Below, one piece after another: positions 1 to 11,104 of a stretch of 64,000 nucleotides of DNA (positions within the stretch are counted from its first letter, which is position 1; the number at the start of each line of letters is the position of its first letter). The stretch lies in the NCBI GenBank assembly GCA_030998015.1, contig JARWMV010000232.1:744001-808000 (forward strand), read 5' to 3'. Position numbers and translations under genes: made by a program. The notes below the pieces were generated by a model. It did no database searches, had not been told where the DNA came from, and saw only the letters and a program-made list of their open reading frames with translations. Origin of the DNA: Ceratorhiza oryzae-sativae (taxonomy: Eukaryota > Basidiomycota > Agaricomycetes > Cantharellales > Ceratobasidiaceae).

Positions 1-130
1 ACATATTCTCTCGGTTCTCCGACTGTCAAACAGTGGACAGACGCAAAACGCGTCCCTGACGTCCAAACACGACCGTTATAGCAAAAAGTTGCGCTCAATA
101 TGCTCACTAAATGCATTTGGACAAGGTTTT

Positions 131-731
131 TCACTTTCTGATAAGTAGATATACCGAGTCGCCAACAATAATGCCTTGCATATGACGATGAGACCCAGTG
201 AGCGACATTAAAAGACCCCCATAAGATATGTACGCTGTCCTGGAATCCAGTTTAGTGGGAAGCCAACTCGGGCTGAATTGCGGCACTTACACGTTGTCCG
301 CCTGGCCCTCGTCGAATTTATATATCTAAACCAAGTTAGAGGCGGAACCAGCAAGGCGGGCGTTTGCTTACCTTTCCGAACATGACATACTCGTAGTCCT
401 CCTCCAGTCCTTGCTGTCCCTTTCCATCCGGCCGCCACACGTCTTTGCCTTCGTCCGCAGCACCTCCCCGGGAGAGAGAAGAGGCGAGGACGAGAGTAAA
501 CTTGTCGTCGACTTTTAGGGAATACAGCTCAATATTGTAGTCGAGCGTTAGATGCATTCCCAAGTTGGACGAGGTGGCGACCAGCCGCGATACTAAAAGC
601 AGAATATATATTTAATTTGCACGCTTCGGGGCGTAGATATTCCCACCTCGGTCGAACTTTTTGCCGTCCATGTCAACAGCTGTGACTGTGAACAAGTCAT
701 CAAAGATGATGTTGGACTGCGAGGAGGTCAT
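131..731 (-). CDS. RPB8: RNA polymerase I/II/III shared subunit Rpb8 (RPABC3)
   Basis: Encodes the small OB-fold subunit common to nuclear RNA polymerases I, II and III. The start ATG lies at 729-731 and the protein opens MTSSQSNIIFDDLFTVTAVD, followed by GKKFDR, the standard Rpb8 N-terminus. At least four exons join in frame: 731-647, 592 to about 373 (VSRL, DYNIELY, FTLVLASSL, EYVMFGKV), a short exon near 320-290, and a last exon ending at 131. The last exon carries AYISYGGLLM and then SVYLLIRK, the normal Rpb8 C-terminus. The length of about 150 residues is usual for the family. Intron 1 runs from GTGGGA to TTTTAG. No broken frame was seen. The identification is very secure; only the exact edges of the third exon are uncertain. 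Confidence 0.93.
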
Positions 732-1581
732 TTTGCCAGTGAGCAAGGTGGAACGGTGAAAATCCCTGCAGGCGCTTTTTCGCTAGACTGGCCCCATTAT
801 GTCAGCACAGGGGCTGTCACACTCAACACGGCGGACGCTGCGGCGGGGGGTTTCAGCCAACTGGTTTGACATCACAAGCAGAGGCCACCGGGCCGCCGAC
901 AGTGCGCACAAGCCTCAGCTGCCAGTCGCTCACGGCGATGATCCTCTGTCCGGGTGCGCCACACCAAGCGACCGACTGAGATATCCAAGCTAATGCGAGT
1001 GATTTCACAACCTTGAGTTTGTGTCCGCGCTGTTCCGGGTAATTCTCCCACATGTTGTGGAAAGCTAGACAATGGACGCATGCGTCATTTTTGTCAAGCG
1101 TTCGCTACCCGGCCGCTGTGACCGCGCATAATGACTTCGCCTGGCTTGTCTCGGCTATCTTTCCAAAGCCGCGGACCTTGAGCCCAGCGAGAAGGCTGAG
1201 GCTGATGAGCGACTTTGACTTTGTACGTGAAACTGATTTCTGCCTAGTGTTATCTGTGTATTTCTGCCAGGCGTTGCGCCACTGTCTAACTGCCAGCGCC
1301 GATTGCCGATTCGGAGCCAGATCACCGACCCCGAGTGGTAAAGCGCCATGCGCAGAACATGCGCTATTTGGACCGAGGTATTTTCGCCGGTCGCTGTGTC
1401 CAAGCGTTACCGTTGATCAACGCCTTTGACTGTGCATCGGCGTGGCACTACAACTGGCTGCTATTCCAAAAATGGGATCTGCCCTTCTTCGTCTGAGCGG
1501 CCTTAAAGGCTCATGTTCAGTTCCTGTCGGTGCTACTCTCGCTCCCCTACTTCCACACCCACACTCCACCGCTCGCTGGGC
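732..1581. other. Intergenic region with unassigned coding-like pieces
   Basis: This 850-nt stretch lies between the RPB8 start and the next gene. A plus-strand frame at about 1290-1494 reads like real protein (for example MRYLDRGIFAGRC, then ALPLINAFDC and WLLFQKWDL) before a stop. I could not join it to a convincing start or upstream exon. Short open frames on both strands between 800 and 1430 look like chance. It probably holds the RPB8 promoter and possibly part of one more small gene. Confidence 0.3.
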
Positions 1582-2289
1582 ATGCCCAAGCTATTCATCG
1601 ACAACCTGGGATCGGACGATACCCAGTATGCCTTTGTGGACGCCTCCGGGCGGACCCAGTTCTCCTCCGTCTGTACGAGACACGATACCGACGGTGGTGT
1701 CTCCACGGAGATTTACCAACACGACATTGCGGACCCCTCGGCGTCCCAAATGCACTTGGTTGCTACTATCAAGTGGCCACCGAATGCCTTTCGGGACCCG
1801 GTCCTAGTGCTTCATTCTGAAGAACAACCCCAGGAAATGACAAAGCTTCAGCTCACCACTCATCTAATCAAACAGTAAGTCCTCGTCAGCCTGAGATGTT
1901 CGAATTTACCGCTAAATAGTGTATGGTTAGATCATTAAGCATGGTTACGAAAGGTCGTTCGAGGGCGCACTGGAGGCGTATCCGGGAATCAGGAAAGCTT
2001 GCGGTTAGTGTTTCGCCAAGACACTTAGTACACATTCGCTGATCCCTTCCTCTAGCTTTTTGCCGGTCACACCCGAGAGAAACGGCTCATTGCTGACGAG
2101 TGCCAACGCGCAGGCAAGCGATGGCTCCAAATTGAAACCAAACCTGTGCATCACTGTTCCATCACCGATACCGAAATTGTTGCGACTTGGATAGCCATGA
2201 ACAAAGTGACCACTCACGACAAGAGTCGGTTCCAGTTTACCTTCCCGCGCTGTCTTTCGAAATGTTTCTCCATTTCTCACCCCGCATAG
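1582..2289 (+). CDS. DUF6593-like basidiomycete protein of unknown function
   Basis: Three exons join in frame. Exon 1 (1582 to about 1873) encodes MPKLFIDNLGSDDTQYAF and ends after HLVATIKWPP and a short polar stretch. A GTAAGT donor leads to exon 2 near 1935, which carries GRSRAHWRRIRESGKLA. A second intron (GTTAGT to CCTCTAG) leads to exon 3 (about 2056-2289) with LFAGHTREKRLIA, LQIETKPVHHC and TDTEIVATWIAM. The order matches DUF6593: a beta-rich N-terminus, an LVA-I-W strand, a (R/K)-x-W-R strand, and a final hydrophobic helix with basic residues. Such proteins are abundant in agaricomycetes and have no known role. No signal peptide or membrane segment is seen. The family call is by pattern only. 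Confidence 0.6.
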
Positions 2290-2613
2290 TCATCGTTCTT
2301 TTGGGTTCTCTTATTTTGTGGTTCTTTCGTGTAAGTTATCGCATTTTGTATCCATGTAGCCATCTATGCTCTGTCTGTCTTTTTCATATGTATACCATGC
2401 TATGGCTAATCTCGAGCAAATGTACATGACCCACACAATATACTTATCTCTCACGCCGTAGCTCAGCGTTTGAACTCAGCATATATTCACACAAAGTTTG
2501 CTGATGTTGACCCGCCACGTGAGAACAGGGTCGTTTGAAGCCTTTCCGCCGCTCAAAAATACATTTCTCGCTGCTATACTTGGAACCGGCAGCCCAGACT
2601 CAATTTATAGATA

Positions 2614-4142
2614 ATGAATGAACGCGACACCACGAAGGCGCGTCGATTTGCAGTAATCGGGGCTGGGGCTTCGGGGTTGGCAGTACTCCGTGTTTTTGCT
2701 GACGAGCTCAAACAAGATCTGGCCTCGGGGGAGTGCGAAATCGTTTGCTTTGAGAAGAGAAATGATTCAGGGGGGATCTGGTGAGCGACCCTTTCGCTGC
2801 TCACTTGCCCGCAATTTACCCTCGGTGCTATAGGCTACCTGATGGACCGAGTCCTTTGCTGGCAAAGATACCGGAGACGCCGCTCTATGATTCCCTCACG
2901 ACAAATCTCCCTCTGCCCATCATGACTTTCCCATCTCAGAATGCCCCGCCGGCTACATGGCTCTGTCCTCCGCACCAAGTGGTGAACAAGTATCTGCACG
3001 ACTATGCGCAACGCTTCGATCTCGGGAGATTTATCGTATTTGATACTCTCGTTTCTCAAGCTATCTGGGATGGGGATACGAGGCAATGGCAACTGAGTCT
3101 GCAAAAATATAGCGACCCATCCAGCAGATCACTGAAATACTTTGACCACCTTCTCGTCTGCAACGGCCACTATGCGAGGCCCTACCGTGCTGAGTTTGAA
3201 GGGCTTGATCTTTGGGCTGCTCACGAGTCGCGCTCAGTAATGCACTCGATGTGGTATAGAGATCCTTCGCCCTATCGCGATCTCAGAGTACTAGTCGTTG
3301 GCGGAGGGCCGTCGGGGAATGACGTTAGCAGAGATATCTCTGAAGTCGCAAAGGAGACGATACAGAGCGTGCGGTCGTTTCAAGACGGACAAGCAGGTCG
3401 AATAACTCAGCGCGGTGCGATCGAACGCTTCACCGAGGACGGTCTGGTCGTTTTCCAGAGCGGCAAACAAGCGCATGTCGACCGGGTCATTTTGGCGACT
3501 GGCTACAAGTACGACTATCCCTTTTTGCCCCAGCTTCCACAACGTCCCCCAGAGCCCAACTCGACAACGTTGTATAACTCGGGGTTTCACATATACCCCC
3601 TGGCGCAGCACATGTTCCCTTTAATGTCCTCTTTTCCACCGAGTTCACTTGCGTTCCTTGGCCTACCGAGCAAGGTGGCTCCATTCCCAATATTTGAAGC
3701 CCAAGCGCTACTTGCCGCCCGAGTCATGTCGGGACGCGTCCGTGTAGATTTTGGACAAGAGTATCGACTCGCTGCGCTCCGAAATAGCAAGCTATTACAG
3801 GACTCTGGATATTCTGCTGAAGAGACAGCCAAATCGTGGCATAGATTCGGCAGTCCGGAGGCTCAGTTCAGTTACCAGGGACATCTTTGGAAGTTGGCCG
3901 GCGAGCGTGACAAAACGGTCCCTTCCTGGGCCTACGAATTCTATGACAAGAAGGCCGTGATAGGCACTGAATGGGAAGATATCGTAAAGCGGGGCGAAGC
4001 GGATTCTTGGGCGAGAAGCGTCGAACATGGGACCACTGATGAATGGGTAGAATTTACTTATAGGGTGCTGCACCAAGCAGAACGCAAGGCTGAGCAGAGT
4101 GGGCCTAGAGATGTTCTCAACCAACCCAAGCAGACGCTGTAG
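2614..4142 (+). CDS. Flavin-dependent monooxygenase (FMO-like)
   Basis: Two exons: 2614-2780 and 2834-4142, joined through a GTGAGC...CTATAG intron, giving about 491 residues. Near residue 15 the FAD-binding GxGxxG is VIGAGASG. The NADPH-binding Rossmann motif is VLVVGGGPSGNDVSRDI near the middle. The FMO LATGY motif appears as ILATGYKYDYPF. The segment before the second Rossmann motif (SVMHSMWYRD) is a relaxed version of the FMO FxGxxxHxxx(Y/W) signature. Such enzymes add one oxygen to a soft nucleophile (S or N) or carry out Baeyer-Villiger reactions, usually in the cytosol or at the ER face. The substrate cannot be told. There is no C-terminal membrane anchor. A Gre2-type reductase follows 850 bp downstream on the same strand. 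Confidence 0.88.
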
Positions 4143-4991
4143 CTTCCAGGAGCTCGTTTGTGAGTATTTGTATTGTTCCCACCAATAGAACTCGACTCCT
4201 TATCGTATACGACTTGTCTAAGATTCTCAGTCCTGCATCGACAAGAAACCAAAAGTGCACCCAGCATTGGTATTTGTCGCCTTATTCCAGGATATTCCAC
4301 ACACAACCATTCTATAATCAAAAGTTCTCCCGAACGAGCTTAACATAACCATGACCTCAGGAGCCGATAGCTAGCTCAGCAAGCACTTTATAAGGCGCGA
4401 AGTGAGAGATTAGCCTTTTTCGCACTAGAGGAAAACGAGGTGATTCGCCAGGCAAGATGTTGAGGATTCTAGAGTCGAGTCACGAATTCTTCAATCGTTA
4501 GGCCTATATTGTGAGAAAACAGCGGGCTTTCAGATCTGGCTCTTTCAGTTGTACATGGCAAGTTTACTAACTGCAGCCGAGCGAGGAGGATTTTTTCTGA
4601 TAAAAACCGTGGTGTGTGTCTGGCCATCCATCAATTCGTGAACCATGCCTCCCTGTTCAATACAATGAGAAGGGCAAACTCACAGCCTATTCCTTTTTGC
4701 TCTAGTGCGTAAATTTACCACACGGCGTAGAGCCTATCCTCATTCATGCAGGAGTATCTTCTCGCACACATTCCATATTTCCTCCAGCTCGATTTCGACG
4801 TAGCGGGTTGGGAGGTATCATACATTTGCACCTGTGCCTTCAGGGCTCGCCGCTCGCAGTCCTTACTTGACCTAGGATTGTCGCGCCCCTGGTCGTAGTG
4901 CTCGTAAATCTATTGAATCACTACGCTATGTATATGAAGGAGAACAGGTTGGTCAGCCCATCGCGTTGCCCCCAACGACCAAGCACTCCTC
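4143..4991. other. Intergenic, no gene seen
   Basis: About 850 nt between the monooxygenase and the reductase genes, with stops in all frames and no family-like translation. It presumably holds the monooxygenase 3' UTR and the reductase promoter. I saw no repeat or clear TATA box. Confidence 0.5.
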
Positions 4992-6323
4992 ATGACTGCC
5001 AAAAGAATTCTTCTAACTGGTGGCAATGGTTTTATTGCTGTTCATACGATTATCTTATTACTTGACCGTGGCTACAATGTGACGACAACTGTTCGGTCCG
5101 AAAACAAAACCACGTACTTGCGACAAAAGTTCTCAGCAGCCGCTGGCACTGGACAGCTAAAGTTTGTAATTGTCGAGGATATGACTCCACCTGGGGCATT
5201 CGACACGGCCTTGACGGCTGATTCATTCGATGCTGTAATACATATGAGCAGTCCAGTAATATTGGCAAGGTATGTTATCGTGTTTATTTGGTTTTTTCAG
5301 CCAAAAGTCGGCTCACATAAATCTCAGTGACAACATTAAGAAAGATATCCTTCTTCCAGCCATTCAAGGTACGACTGAGCTCCTCAAATCAACCAAGGCG
5401 CATGCACCTACTGTCAAACGTGTTGTCATTAATTCCTCCATCGCGGCTGTAATGGATTATCGCAATGGAAATCGACCGGGATATGTGTACACTGAGAAGG
5501 ACTGGCCTCAGGCAAGCACACCTAGATTATTCATTGTCTTTCTATGGTCCTACTTACTGGTGTCCCGCCCAGCTAGCCCTTGAGGAATCTGAAACAAACC
5601 CATTTCTTGGCTATGTCGGTTCCAAAATCTACTCAGAAAGGGCGGCATGGGAGTTTATTGATATTGAAAAGCCTGGATTTGATCTGGTAGTCCTTTGCCC
5701 TACCCAGGTAAGCACCAATATGCTGTCTTTGGTATTACTTGCGGTTAAATAGCAACCACTCCAGGTTTTTGGACCGATTGCTCAGGAAGTGACATCAATG
5801 TCTAATATCAACACCTCGAGCAACATCTTTTATCCGATCTTCAGTGGCGAACAGAAGGAGCCTAATAACGCCATTTTCTGGCAATGGGTGGATGTCAGGG
5901 ACGTCGCTGAAGCTAATGTTGCTGCGATGGTCAGCATCAACAAGTGGTTATATGCGCATCGACTTCTGATTTTAAGCATATAGGAGAAGTCTAATGCGGG
6001 TGGACAACGTTTTATTGTTGCTGCTGGCGACTTCAATATTGGGCTCGTGGTCGATTATACTTGGAAACATTTTCCAGAACGAGCATTAGCCAAGGGCATA
6101 CCCAAGGGTAAGCATTAAAGATTACCCTTCACGTTCCACGTATAGCCCAGCTATTTCAGATACGTCCAAAGTACAATATCCTGAAGGCGGGCACTATGCT
6201 GTCGATAATACTCCGTCAAAGCGCATACTTGGCCTCCAATACCGATCGTTCGAGGACTCACTCAAAGACCAGCTCGATCGATTCGTAGCACTAGAGAAAG
6301 AGATCGGGAGTAGAATCGATTAG
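4992..6323 (+). CDS. NAD(P)-dependent extended SDR, Gre2/cinnamoyl-CoA-reductase type
   Basis: Six exons (4992-5269, 5328-5511, 5573-5707, 5765-5929, 5984-6107, 6160-6323) sum to 1050 nt and 349 residues without a frame break. The protein opens MTAKRILLTGGNGFIAVHT, with the extended-SDR cofactor motif TGGxGFIA. VINSSIAAV supplies the active-site serine strand, and YVGSKIYSE supplies the YxxxK pair. WVDVRDVAEANVAA and GGQRFIVAAGDF are typical of Gre2-like and dihydroflavonol-reductase-like enzymes. The expected role is reduction of a ketone or aldehyde in the cytosol with NADPH. Intron 5512-5572 begins with GC, not GT, and frame and homology both require that donor. The donor at 5930 (GTCAGC) is weak but keeps the frame. 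The substrate is unknown. Confidence 0.85.
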
Positions 6324-6912
6324 GTTGTTTTCAGAGGTACAGACATCGGGGATGCAGTTTTGTCTGTGTGCTACTTTTTGTAACTCAATGCTTGGTATAT
6401 TCCCACCAAAAAATCTATTAAGGCTCAAAGGTGCGCGAGGGGGGCTGGTCCAAGATATTTCGTTAGGCACTCGTGACGGTTAGTGCAAGTACGGGTCCTG
6501 TGAATAAGAGCCGCTCCACAGGCGATAGTAACCAGTCCATAAGCGAGACGAAGCTTCCCGACGAGAACCACAAGACGTTCGTGACGCGCGATGAATGACA
6601 CTAGGCAAGGTAAAGTCTTAGCTATGAGCCATTGAAAACGGGAGCAACAGTGAGTAGGCATGCTTTATATTAATAATGTTACACTCGGCAGAGCGAGATG
6701 GATCTGACGATGTTTTCAGAGCTGTTCTAAGTTTCATGAGTTTGTTTGTTTGCGTTGACATTGCCGGTGATTGTAATTCAGCCCGGAAATAAACCTAAAT
6801 CAGGCTACAACGTCATATGAGAGTCTTCTCAACACACCATTCGACCCATGTTCTCGCGGTCTCGGCGTTGGCAAGCCTTGGGATCTCAGCCTGTGCGGAC
6901 TCGAAGCCCGAA

Positions 6913-6920
6913 TATATAAA
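6913..6920 (+). promoter_or_regulatory. TATA box of the GH125 gene
   Basis: TATATAAA lies 44 nt before the chosen start codon at 6964. An in-frame ATG at 6817 exists upstream, but the downstream ATG gives a clean signal peptide and sits at a natural distance from the TATA box, so the downstream start is preferred. Confidence 0.5.
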
Positions 6921-6963
6921 TTCCACTGCGCGCGGTATCCTTGAGAGCAATCCTCAACCCAGC

Positions 6964-9216
6964 ATGCAACTCGCTCTAGTATTAGCTTCTGCTGCAAGTC
7001 TCGCGCTGCCCATAGTAGCCCAATGTGAAGATTACAGCCAGTACTCTAGGAAGCCACAAGGAACGCCGAGCTCTGGGCCGCTAGGATTGCCGTTGATGCG
7101 GCCTCCTCCGGAGTGCCGGACTTTCAATAGCTCGGCTGTCGAGGTGTGTTTTTGAACCCATGCTTGACGCTGCACAAGACTCTGACACCTGTTAGACTGT
7201 AATTGACCAGATGAAGGGGCGCCTAAAGGACCCCGACGTCGCCCGACTGTTTGAAAACACCTTCCCAAACACGTTGGACACCACTGTCAAATACTTTAGC
7301 ACCAGCAACAATTTAGCTTTCATTATCACCGGAGTAAGTGGCATCTGGCTGGCTGTGCGCATATTCTGACGCCTCATCATAGGATATAACGTGCGTAAAT
7401 TATGTTGAAAAGTGGCGGAGGGTTTTACCTGCTGAGTAGAGCCCAATGGCTTCGGGACACTGCCAATCAACTGGCACACTACCATTCTCTGCTAGGTCAT
7501 GACCGAGAACTCGCCGCACTTGTCAAGGCCGTCATCAACAACGAGGCGAGTTCCCGGAGGCGGGAGATGTCTGAGCCGGCCACTGACGATTGATTCTAGG
7601 CCCGGTATATCTCTCAGTACCCATATTGTGGAGCCTTTCAGCCTCCTCCTGAAAGTGGACTCAAACCAACCGTTAATGATTGGGCGACTGGAGTAACGGT
7701 AAACCCGTACGAGGCGCCTAGTTGATATTGGGTATTGCGGGCTAACGGAACGCATTTCTAGGCCGGTCAACAATCAGACAGTATTCGAATGCAAGGTAAC
7801 ACTTGCTTGATTTGACCAGTCTATCTACTTTCCTGACATGTTTAATCAAGTACGAGCTCGATTCTCTCTGCGGTTTCCTGCAAGTCACCTCGCATGTTGG
7901 CGTATAGTGCGATCTAACGCTAACGTCGCTGTCTATCGTTTATAGAAAACTCTCCCGCTCGTACTATCAAGCCACCAATGACTCCTCATTCGTAAACGAC
8001 AACTGGAACTCTGCGATATCTCAGATCTTCCGTGTCATGGAGGAGCAATCTCAAGGGACCTTTGACGAGGACTTCAACGCCATTTCATACTATAACTGGA
8101 CGGGCGGTAACGGTGCACTTAGCCCCCAAGTCCCTAATCATGGGAATGGAGAGCCAAAGGCTTGGACGGGGATGGTAGGAACACATCATAGGCCAAGCGA
8201 TGATTTGAGTGTATATGGTGAGTTGCCTAAGCCGGACCGTGGTAATATCTAAGTGGTTTTTCTCTTAGCATTTTTGACTCCCGCAAATGCCATGTTGTCT
8301 GTCGAGCTGGCTTACCTGGCCGATATCTTGGACAGCATGGGACACTCCGAGAATGTTTCCAGCAGCGCGCGCAAATGGAGTTCTCAAATAAACAGCGCAA
8401 TTTGGAACCACACGGTATTTATCCGCTTTCACCGTAGAATAATGATTTTTCTCACTCAAATTTACTTAGGTGTCGGATGGGGTTTTTGCGTATGAAACAA
8501 ATGGCCTTGGTAGCCGATACCTGATGGACGACGCAAATGTCCCGGTAAGTACCACGCTCAGTGAGCTTGAAGAAACAAAACCGATAATATCTGGTGTGCC
8601 AGTCACTTTTGTCACTTCCATACCTCGGATTCTTGAGTGAGTCTATGTAGGTACAGGAATATGCTAATCTCTAACGAGATCCACGTAGACAGGAGCGACC
8701 CAACGTACAAGAAGACAAAAAGTATGATACTCTCTCGTCAGAATCCATACTACGCCAAGGGGAAAACGTTCTTTGGTACTGGGTACGCTTCACATCTGTT
8801 ACCAGCTGCGCCGTTCCAAGCTAAATTTGTATTTATTAGCGGGCCTCATGTTGACACTATTCATCCTTGGCCGATGTCCCTCATCTCCGCTATATATGGG
8901 TCTGACGACAGTGATGAAATCGAAAACTTGCTCTACACAATCGTAAACGTAGGTTCATGATCGATTGGCATACTCTGTTTAAACTTAATGGCCTGGAACT
9001 CCAATCTAGAATACGGCAGGCCTCGGTCTTATTCATGAATCGCAAAACGTCCATAACTCAACCGATTACACTCGACCATGGTTCGCGTGGGCTAATAGCT
9101 ATTTTGCGGAGATGTTGCTCGATCTCGCTCAGCGGAAGCCGAACCTTATCTTCAACTCGTCGGAGCCGTACATTGTCGGTCAAGGTCTAAGTCTCACGCA
9201 TACGTTGTCCGACTGA
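6964..9216 (+). CDS. Secreted glycoside hydrolase family 125 exo-alpha-1,6-mannosidase
   Basis: About ten or more exons reconstruct a complete GH125 enzyme. It starts with a signal peptide (MQLALVLASAASLALPIVAQ). RPPPECRTFNSSAVE and a helical region follow, then NTLDTTVKYF, AFIITGD and QWLRDTANQLAHY. Later come NQTVFECKYELDSLCGFL, AISYYNWTGG and FLTPANAMLSVELAYL. The C-terminal part has the family hallmarks GGPHVDTIHPWPMSLI and YTRPWFAWANSYFAEMLLDL. GH125 members are metal-independent exo-alpha-1,6-mannosidases that trim mannans and N-glycans. Several N-x-S/T sites fit an extracellular glycoprotein. The intron at 7546-7599 has a GC donor that is required by frame. The intron joining VNP to PVNNQ uses a GTACGA donor. 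The frame is intact throughout as far as I can follow. Confidence 0.87.
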
Positions 9217-9405
9217 CCAATAAGGGGCCATTGGAACGGAATGAGAAAGAATGGAGTGTATTCGAACATTTCCTCTAGGGAACAAGTGTCAATTTTTCGA
9301 GTGTATCATTCTTTCGAATGAGTATGCTCGTCGGCTCTCCGGCCAGAAACCTTGACAAACCCGCGCATGATATAATCGGCTCCTGAAATCTGCCGCACGA
9401 AAGTC

Positions 9406-10835
9406 TTAGTGCAGGGCTGAAAAGACTGTTTTGTTTCGGCTTACCCATTGACAGAAGTCCCGAGCCCAGCTTGGCATGATTGGCGTGAGCCTAACGAAGT
9501 TTGTGAAGAACGGCATGAATATAGTTCGGCTCTCCTGCTCGTCAATGGCGGCGATGATAGCTTTGACGACATCATGAGGGGCTAGACTCGGCGCGAGGAA
9601 CCTGTACCACCACGCCCTGGGAAACTTGGCGGCGCTGAAAAGGGGTGTCATGATATGGCCGGGGCATAACAGGGTTGTGCGGATGTTGGGTGTGTTGTAT
9701 AAATGGTCAAGCTCATAACGAAGAGATTCGTGTAGCCCCAACAAAGCGGCCTTGGATGCGGAATAGTCACCTGTACGATGTCCAGTGAGCGAATATATGA
9801 AAAGAAAAGCATTAACTTACCCATTTGAGCTGCACCCACAAAGCCCATAATTGAAGAGACAGTGACCTAGATCGAACGTTACACGCCGCATCAAACAAGT
9901 TGAGAGAATTACTCACTACATGCCCTTGTTTTTCTTTGATCATGTTAGGCAAAAATGATTTAAGAGTCCAGAACTGTGAAGCAACGTTTGTATTGAGGGT
10001 CCTGGATTAATACTTAGTTCATTAGGTTGGAGGATATTTAAGCAAACTTACTGTTGTACATCAGCGACGGATAAATCGACCAGACTTTTGCCTTGAACGA
10101 CACCCGCGTTGTTGACGAGGATCGTCGGATGCCCGATCTCGTCAATGACCTGCTTCGCCACTGCTTCAACTTCTTCCCATTTTGACACGTCACATTTGTA
10201 ATATGTGATGTTGTCTGTTGGCAGAATTAGGCCAGAAGTCTTAACTCAAACAGCTTGTATGATCGCTTACAGTTCTCGGTGACGATCGGGTTGACGTCCA
10301 AGACCACGACATTGACGTTACGAACAGCCAAAGTATTGGCCAAAAGTGCACCTATACCAGAGGAGCCTGTGTTCTCGGTTGTCAATCTTTATTTTACGTG
10401 GTGTGACTCATGACAATAAAAAATCCCACCTCCAGTAATCAAGACAGTTTGTTCACCCCAATCAATCCTTTCTGGGCTATAAAGCCAGCTGCCACCATTC
10501 CTCCATAACCTTGATGCAAACTTCAAGAACCCTAGGTACCCACGCAGGTTAAAAAGGCCTCTTGAAGAGGGCACCCAGCTTACAAAACGCAGTTATTGCG
10601 GCCACGTAGACTAAGGACCATTGGATAACTGGTGAATCCCATGGGAGCCCTTGAGCTTTGTAGGTGATCGGGACAAAGAAAGCAAAAAATGGACCTATTT
10701 TCGCTCGCAGGTGAGAAATATAATTATCGTAGGCTCAAGGATGGACTGACTGAGAAGTGTGTGGTTAATGACCTTGATGACTAGGTCCAGGTCCAACTGG
10801 TCAAAGACAAGCGTAGAGTCGAAGTGACGAGACAT
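9406..10835 (-). CDS. Classical short-chain dehydrogenase, retinol-dehydrogenase-10-like
   Basis: The start ATG is at 10835 (MSRHFDSTLVFDQLDLDLVI). An intron (GTCAGT...AATAG) leads to a hydrophobic exon (FFAFFVPITYKAQG, then QWSLVYVAAITAF), a likely membrane anchor. A 52-nt intron at 10532-10583 restores the frame to FLKFASRLWRNGG. The Rossmann motif TGGSSGIG is split by an intron near 10430. Further on are LVNNAGVV, the catalytic serine strand VTVSSIMGF, and DYSASKAALLG with the YxxxK pair. The C-terminal CPGHIMTPLF is typical of the RDH10/DHRS group. These are NAD(P)-dependent, usually ER- or lipid-droplet-bound dehydrogenases of lipophilic alcohols. The gene is transcribed away from the PEX14-like gene, with about 270 bp between the starts. 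Confidence 0.86.
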
Positions 10836-11104
10836 ATTACAGTGTAGAAATGTTGCTCTTTTGAATAGAACTCTCGGAAAGCGAAAAAACAAAGACGAGG
10901 CAGCCGGCTGCGGTCGTTGTGAAGTAGAAAAGATAAGGCGGATCTACTCACTCTGGCGCTTAGATAACCGATCGATCCGGCTGAGGTGGCTCGCCCGGTG
11001 CCGGCTTGACACTTGGACTGTGATTTGAGCCCTACAGACTCTCGCAACTCGCACTTGTTTAAGAGCCTGTTCTTGGCCTCATTACTCTGGCCAACCTTGC
11101 CACT

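Noticed and set aside
853..1053. Minus-strand frame resembling a WD-repeat fragment (AWCGAPGQRIIAV)
   Set aside because: Only one short segment, no further repeats, no splice partner. Probably chance.
6817..6963. Upstream in-frame ATG for the GH125 enzyme
   Set aside because: It lies upstream of the TATA box and would bury the signal peptide 49 residues inside the protein.
10532..10583. Apparent frameshift in the retinol-dehydrogenase-like SDR
   Set aside because: Removing a 52-nt intron (GTAAGC...CCTAG) restores the frame, so no mutation is needed.
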